A DNA stretch of 64,000 nucleotides. Origin: Cronobacter turicensis z3032 (GTDB lineage Bacteria > Pseudomonadota > Gammaproteobacteria > Enterobacterales > Enterobacteriaceae). The stretch is taken from contig FN543093.2 in the NCBI GenBank assembly GCA_000027065.2, positions 2,484,074 through 2,548,073 on the forward strand, read 5' to 3'. The translations under genes were made by a program, and so were the position numbers. Under the pieces are notes generated by a model that searched no databases, was not told the DNA's origin, and worked only from the letters and a program-made list of their open reading frames with translations. Shown here one piece after another: positions 58,474 to 64,000 of this stretch. Each line of letters begins with the position of its first letter. The first letter of the stretch is position 1.

Positions 58474-59316
58474 TTACTCCTGTGTGTTGCGATAGTGTCC
58501 CAGCGTCAGACGTTCATTACCGCCGTAATCGCGGCAGGTTTCAACACCCTGATAGCCCGCGCGCTCAAAAAGTTCGCGCACCGCCCCGCCCTGCTGCCAG
58601 CCATGCTCCAGCAATAACCCGCCGTTATCTTCAAGGAAATGCCGCGCCCCGACAATCAGCGTTTTAAGATCCGCCAGGCCGGCGTTTTCCGCCACCAGCG
58701 CGCTTTTCGGTTCGAAACGCACGTCGCCCTGCGTCAGATGCGGATCGTCGCCGTCAATATACGGCGGATTGCTGACGATAAGCGAAAAACGCACGTCCGT
58801 CAGCGCGGAAAACCAGTGGCTTTGCAAAACCGTGACGTTATCGATGCCGAGCCGCTGCGCGTTGCGTTTAGCAAGCTCGACGGCCTCGGGGATGACATCC
58901 AGCGCGGTGACGTGGCAGTCCGGCCGCTCGGAGGCGATCGCCAGCGCAATCGCGCCGGTGCCGGTGCCGAGATCGAGAATGCGGCACGCCGTCGCGGGCA
59001 GACGCGCCAGCGCCTGCTCCACCAGACATTCAGTATCGGGACGGGGGATAAGCGTTGCCGTGGACACTTCCAGCGGCAACGACCAGAATTCACGCTGGCC
59101 GATGAGATACGCCACCGGCTCGCCCGCGGCGCGGCGCGCCAGCAGAGTTTCGAGCCGCGCGAGTTCATCGTCAGTCAGCGCGGTTTCGCCGAAGGCGAGG
59201 ATAAACGTGCGCGTCCTGCCGGTCACAAACCCCAGCAGGATCTCCGCATCGCGGCGTGGCGATTCGCTTTCAGTGAGACGATGGATGGCCTGTTTCAGCC
59301 ACTGCTGATATTCCAT
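58474..59316 (-). CDS. prmC: Release-factor glutamine methyltransferase PrmC
   Basis: Methylates the glutamine of the GGQ motif in RF1 and RF2. The 280-residue protein has a helical N-terminal domain, the SAM-binding motif LDLGTGTGAIALA and the catalytic NPPY at Asn183. Its start shares a base with the stop of prfA, the gene of one of its substrates. Confidence 0.97.
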   Translation of the reverse strand: MEYQQWLKQAIHRLTESESPRRDAEILLGFVTGRTRTFILAFGETALTDDELARLETLLARRAAGEPVAYLIGQREFWSLPLEVSTATLIPRPDTECLVEQALARLPATACRILDLGTGTGAIALAIASERPDCHVTALDVIPEAVELAKRNAQRLGIDNVTVLQSHWFSALTDVRFSLIVSNPPYIDGDDPHLTQGDVRFEPKSALVAENAGLADLKTLIVGARHFLEDNGGLLLEHGWQQGGAVRELFERAGYQGVETCRDYGGNERLTLGHYRNTQE

Positions 59317-60398
59317 TACTCCTGCTCAGCCAGCGCCGCCAGCTGATCGGCCTGATGCTCCTGGATAATCGGCTCAATGAGCGCGTCCAGCTTGCCTTCC
59401 ATCACTTCGTCGAGACGGTAGAGCGTCAGGTTGATGCGGTGATCGGTCACGCGGCCCTGTGGGAAGTTATAGGTGCGGTTGCGATCAGAGCGATCGCCGC
59501 TGCCCAGCAGGTTGCGGCGCGTGGAGGCTTCCGCCTGCTGGCGTTTGGCCGCTTCCGCGGCATGGATGCGCGCGCCCAGCACCGCCAGCGCTTTGGCTTT
59601 GTTTTTATGCTGCGAACGCTCATCCTGGCACTCCACCACAATGCCGGTCGGCAGGTGGGTGATTCGAATGGCGGAATCGGTGGTGTTAACGTGCTGACCG
59701 CCCGCGCCGGAGGAGCGAAAGGTATCGATACGCAGATCCGCCGGATTGATGTCCGGCAGCTCGGCTTCCGGCAGCTCCGGCATCACCGCCACGGTGCAGG
59801 CGGAGGTATGAATACGGCCCTGAGATTCGGTCGCCGGGACGCGCTGTACGCGATGCCCGCCGGATTCAAACTTGAGCCGCCCGTAGACGCCCTCGCCGCT
59901 GATTTTGGCAATCACTTCTTTATAGCCGCCATGCTCGCCTTCGCTGGCGCTCATGATCTCCACACGCCAGCGGCGCGATTCAGCGTAACGGCTGTACATG
60001 CGGAACAGATCGCCTGCGAACAGCGCGGCTTCATCGCCGCCAGTGCCCGCGCGCACTTCCACGTAGGCATTACGTTCATCATCCGGATCTTTGGGCAGCA
60101 ACAGTAACTGAAGCTCCTGCTCCAGCGCTTCGCCTTTCGCTTTGGCTTCCAGCAGCTCGTCCTGCGCCATATCGCGCATTTCCGGGTCGCTTAGCATCAG
60201 GCGCGCGGTTTCCATATCTTCCTGGACCTGGCGCCATTCAAGGAAACAGCGCGAAACGTCGCTCAGCTGGGCATATTCGCGCGACAGAGCGCGAAAACGC
60301 TCCTGATCGGCAAGCGTACCCGCATCGCCCAGCAGAGCCTGAACTTCTTCATGACGCTCCTGCAAGGCTTCCAGTTTGGCAACGATAGAAGGCTTCAT
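59316..60398 (-). CDS. prfA: Peptide chain release factor 1
   Basis: Recognises UAA and UAG stop codons and releases the peptide. The 360-residue protein has the codon-recognition PAT motif in [11 protein letters not shown] and the catalytic GGQ at residues 233-235 in [12 protein letters not shown]. It is translationally coupled to prmC (TAATG). Confidence 0.98.
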   Translation of the reverse strand: MKPSIVAKLEALQERHEEVQALLGDAGTLADQERFRALSREYAQLSDVSRCFLEWRQVQEDMETARLMLSDPEMRDMAQDELLEAKAKGEALEQELQLLLLPKDPDDERNAYVEVRAGTGGDEAALFAGDLFRMYSRYAESRRWRVEIMSASEGEHGGYKEVIAKISGEGVYGRLKFESGGHRVQRVPATESQGRIHTSACTVAVMPELPEAELPDINPADLRIDTFRSSGAGGQHVNTTDSAIRITHLPTGIVVECQDERSQHKNKAKALAVLGARIHAAEAAKRQQAEASTRRNLLGSGDRSDRNRTYNFPQGRVTDHRINLTLYRLDEVMEGKLDALIEPIIQEHQADQLAALAEQE

Positions 60399-60435
60399 AG
60401 GCGGTAGATCACCCTGTAATTAGAATTGTGTTGTG

Positions 60436-61692
60436 CTACTCCAGCCCGAGGCTGTTGCGCAGAATATGCAGGCGTTCATCATCCCCGTCACGGGCAGCCT
60501 GCTGAAGAGATTTGGTTGGGGTGTGGATCAGGCGGTTGGTCAGCTTGCGCGCCAGATCCTGCATGATGGCTTCGGCGTCGCCGCCGGTGCGCAGCGCCGC
60601 CAGGGCTTTGCTGGTGAGCTCTTCGCGCACCTGCTCGGCCTGGGCGCGATATTCACGGATGGTCTCGCTGACGCTCTGGGCGCGCAGCCAGGCCATAAAT
60701 TCGCAGGCTTCCTGCTCGACGATAGACTCCGCCTGCACCGCTGCCGCTTTACGCTGCGCCAGGTTATGCTGGATGATGCTCTGGAGATCGTCGACGCTGT
60801 AGAGATAGGCGTTGGCAAGCTTGCCCACTTCCGGCTCGACATCGCGCGGTACGGCGATATCCACCAGCAGCATCGGCTGGTTGCGACGGGCCTTCAGCGC
60901 GCGCTCCATCATGCCTTTGCCGATAATCGGCAGCGGGCTTGCGGTGGAGCTAATGATGATATCCGCGTCTTTTAAACGTTCGTCGATATCGCCAAGCCCG
61001 ATGACCTCCGCGCCGACTTCATCCGCCAGGCGCTGGGCGCGCTCACGGGTACGGTTGGCGATGATCATTTTCTGCACGTTGTGTTCACGCAGGTGACGGG
61101 CGGCAAGCTCGATGGTTTCGCCCGCGCCGACCAGCATCACGGTGACCGTTGAGAGCGATTCGAAAATCTGCCGCGCCAGCGTACAGGCGGCGAACGCCAC
61201 CGACACGGCGCTGGCGCCGATATCGGTTTCGGTGCGTACGCGCTTGGCGACGGAGAAGGATTTCTGGAACATGCGTTCCAGCTCGCTGGCATTAGCATGG
61301 CCGCGGCCGGAATCGGCGAACGCTTTTTTCACCTGGCCTAAAATTTGGGGCTCGCCCAGCACCAGCGAATCGAGACCGCTGGCGACGCGCATCAGATGGC
61401 TGACAGCGTCGTTATCGTGGTGCCAGTAAAGGCTGTTGCGCACCTCTTCTTCATCAAGATGATGATAGTCGCACAGCCAGCGCACGAGTTTGTCGTGCAG
61501 GTTGTCTTGTTCCTCAACGCTGAGGTAAAGCTCGGTACGGTTGCACGTCGAGAGCACCACGCCGCCCTGCACCATCGGCTGCGACAGCAGGCTTTCCAGC
61601 GCCTGGTCGAGCGTATCCGGCGAAAACGTCACGCGTTCTCGCAGCGAAACAGGAGCCGTCTTGTGGTTGATGCCGAGAGCTAACAGGGTCAT
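60436..61692 (-). CDS. hemA: Glutamyl-tRNA reductase
   Basis: Reduces glutamyl-tRNA to glutamate-1-semialdehyde, the first step of heme and siroheme synthesis. The start [20 protein letters not shown] (61692) gives 418 residues as in E. coli; the longer frame adds 52 unrelated residues. Catalytic Cys50 is in VLSTCNRTE, and the NADPH fold GAGETIE follows. It is divergent from lolB. The siroheme and heme it feeds are needed by the nitrite and nitrate reductases in this window. Confidence 0.97.
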   Translation of the reverse strand: MTLLALGINHKTAPVSLRERVTFSPDTLDQALESLLSQPMVQGGVVLSTCNRTELYLSVEEQDNLHDKLVRWLCDYHHLDEEEVRNSLYWHHDNDAVSHLMRVASGLDSLVLGEPQILGQVKKAFADSGRGHANASELERMFQKSFSVAKRVRTETDIGASAVSVAFAACTLARQIFESLSTVTVMLVGAGETIELAARHLREHNVQKMIIANRTRERAQRLADEVGAEVIGLGDIDERLKDADIIISSTASPLPIIGKGMMERALKARRNQPMLLVDIAVPRDVEPEVGKLANAYLYSVDDLQSIIQHNLAQRKAAAVQAESIVEQEACEFMAWLRAQSVSETIREYRAQAEQVREELTSKALAALRTGGDAEAIMQDLARKLTNRLIHTPTKSLQQAARDGDDERLHILRNSLGLE

Positions 61693-61891
61693 GGAGCGGG
61701 AATAGTACCAGCGTTGATAAGGTTTGCTGTGCGCATCATACAGGATGCGTAAGGTCAATAAAAGAGAACCGCCTCTTTTGGAGTAATAGGCAGTTTCATG
61801 ATTTAAGACAACTAGACCATAGACGCCCTCAGCCCCTGACGCTAGCATGAAGGGTTATAACCTCAATCAACATCAAGGATTTGTTCCTGTT

Positions 61892-62514
61892 ATGGCGATT
61901 TCTTCTGTGCGTTTTTGGTCTCTCGCCCCGCTGGCGAGCCTGGTGCTGACCGCCTGTGTCAGCCACGCCCCGCAAGGTCCTGGCAAAAGCCCCGACGCCC
62001 CCCAGTGGCGGCAGCATCAACAGCAGGTGCAAAACCTCGCTCAGTTCCAGACCCGCGGCGCCTTCGCCTATCTTTCCGATCAGCAGAAAGTCTACGCGCG
62101 TTTCTTCTGGCAGCAGACTGGCAAAGAAAACTATCGCCTGCTGCTCACCAATCCGCTCGGCAGCACCGAGCTTGAGCTGAACGCGAAGCCGGGTACGGTG
62201 GAACTGGTGGATAACAAGGGCAAGCACTACCAGGCAACGGACGCGGAAGAGATGATCGGCAAGCTGACCGGCATGCCGATTCCACTTAACAGCCTGCGCC
62301 AGTGGATTGTCGGCCTGCCGGGCGACGCGACCGATTACTCGCTCGACGATCAATATCGCTTACGCGAAGTGAACTACACCCAGAACGGCAAAACCTGGAA
62401 AGTGGTGTATGGCGGTTATGACACCAAAACCCAGCCCGCCATGCCGTCTAATCTGGAGCTGCGCGAAGGCGACCAGCGCATCAAGCTCAAAATGGATAAC
62501 TGGATTGTTAAATA

Positions 62515-62515
<1 letters not shown>
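61892..62515 (+). CDS. lolB: Outer-membrane lipoprotein receptor LolB
   Basis: Takes lipoproteins from LolA and inserts them into the outer membrane, and is itself a lipoprotein. I start it at MAISSVRFW (61892), giving 207 residues as in E. coli and a lipobox LTAC with Cys22; an upstream ATG at 61847 would add 15 residues to the signal region. The mature domain has [20 protein letters not shown]. Its stop overlaps the ispE start (TAATG). Confidence 0.95.

Positions 62516-64000
<1,485 letters not shown>

Overview
The window is about 57% GC chromosomal DNA from a member of the Enterobacteriaceae. Protein sequences and gene order follow Escherichia coli and Klebsiella closely across opp, adhE, hns, galU, purU, tyrTV, narGHJI, narK, narXL, chaABC, kdsA, hemA, prfA, lolB, ispE and prs. 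The Klebsiella-type assimilatory nas cluster, the ugd plus epimerase pair beside galU, and the overall composition suggest Cronobacter or a close relative (Enterobacter, Franconibacter, Siccibacter). The genus is an inference from remembered synteny, not from a search.

Layout. Positions 57-6524 hold a potassium-channel-like protein and the oppABCDF oligopeptide importer on the minus strand. Positions 7316-12956 hold ychE, adhE, tdk and hns. Positions 13069-16367 hold an epimerase, ugd and galU, which together can convert glucose-1-phosphate to UDP-galacturonate. Then come rssB (with no rssA), ychJ and purU. Positions 19370-20510 hold a stringent-type tRNA-Tyr promoter, a broken tRNA-Tyr-like unit, two intact tRNA-Tyr genes and a repeat array built from tRNA 3' ends, like the rtT repeats of E. 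coli tyrT. Positions 20575-25734 are an accessory block: an MFS exporter with a divergent XRE regulator, an SDR oxidoreductase with a divergent AraC regulator, and a PanE-like reductase.

Positions 26075-50859 are a nitrate island. It contains respiratory narGHJI, narK and the narXL sensor-regulator pair, then (after ychO and a PEBP protein) the assimilatory nas operon: transport genes nasFED, a giant 1355-residue NasC-NasB fusion, nasA, and the antiterminator gene nasR. Control sites can be read directly: FNR boxes before narG and narK, a 7-2-7 NarL site before narK, and before nasF a sigma-54 promoter followed by two ANTAR-type hexaloop hairpins and a terminator.

Positions 50931-64000 are mostly core genes: ychN, a chemoreceptor behind a sigma-28-like promoter, a DUF1883 protein, chaC, chaB, chaA, the hemA-prfA-prmC-sirB2-sirB1-kdsA run on the minus strand, then lolB, ispE and the 5' part of prs on the plus strand. 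No insertion sequence, integrase, prophage module or CRISPR array was seen. The most unusual items are the NasC-NasB fusion, the tRNA-Tyr repeat array with its broken first unit, the complete ANTAR leader of nasF, and the long antisense overlap between nasA and the PEBP gene.
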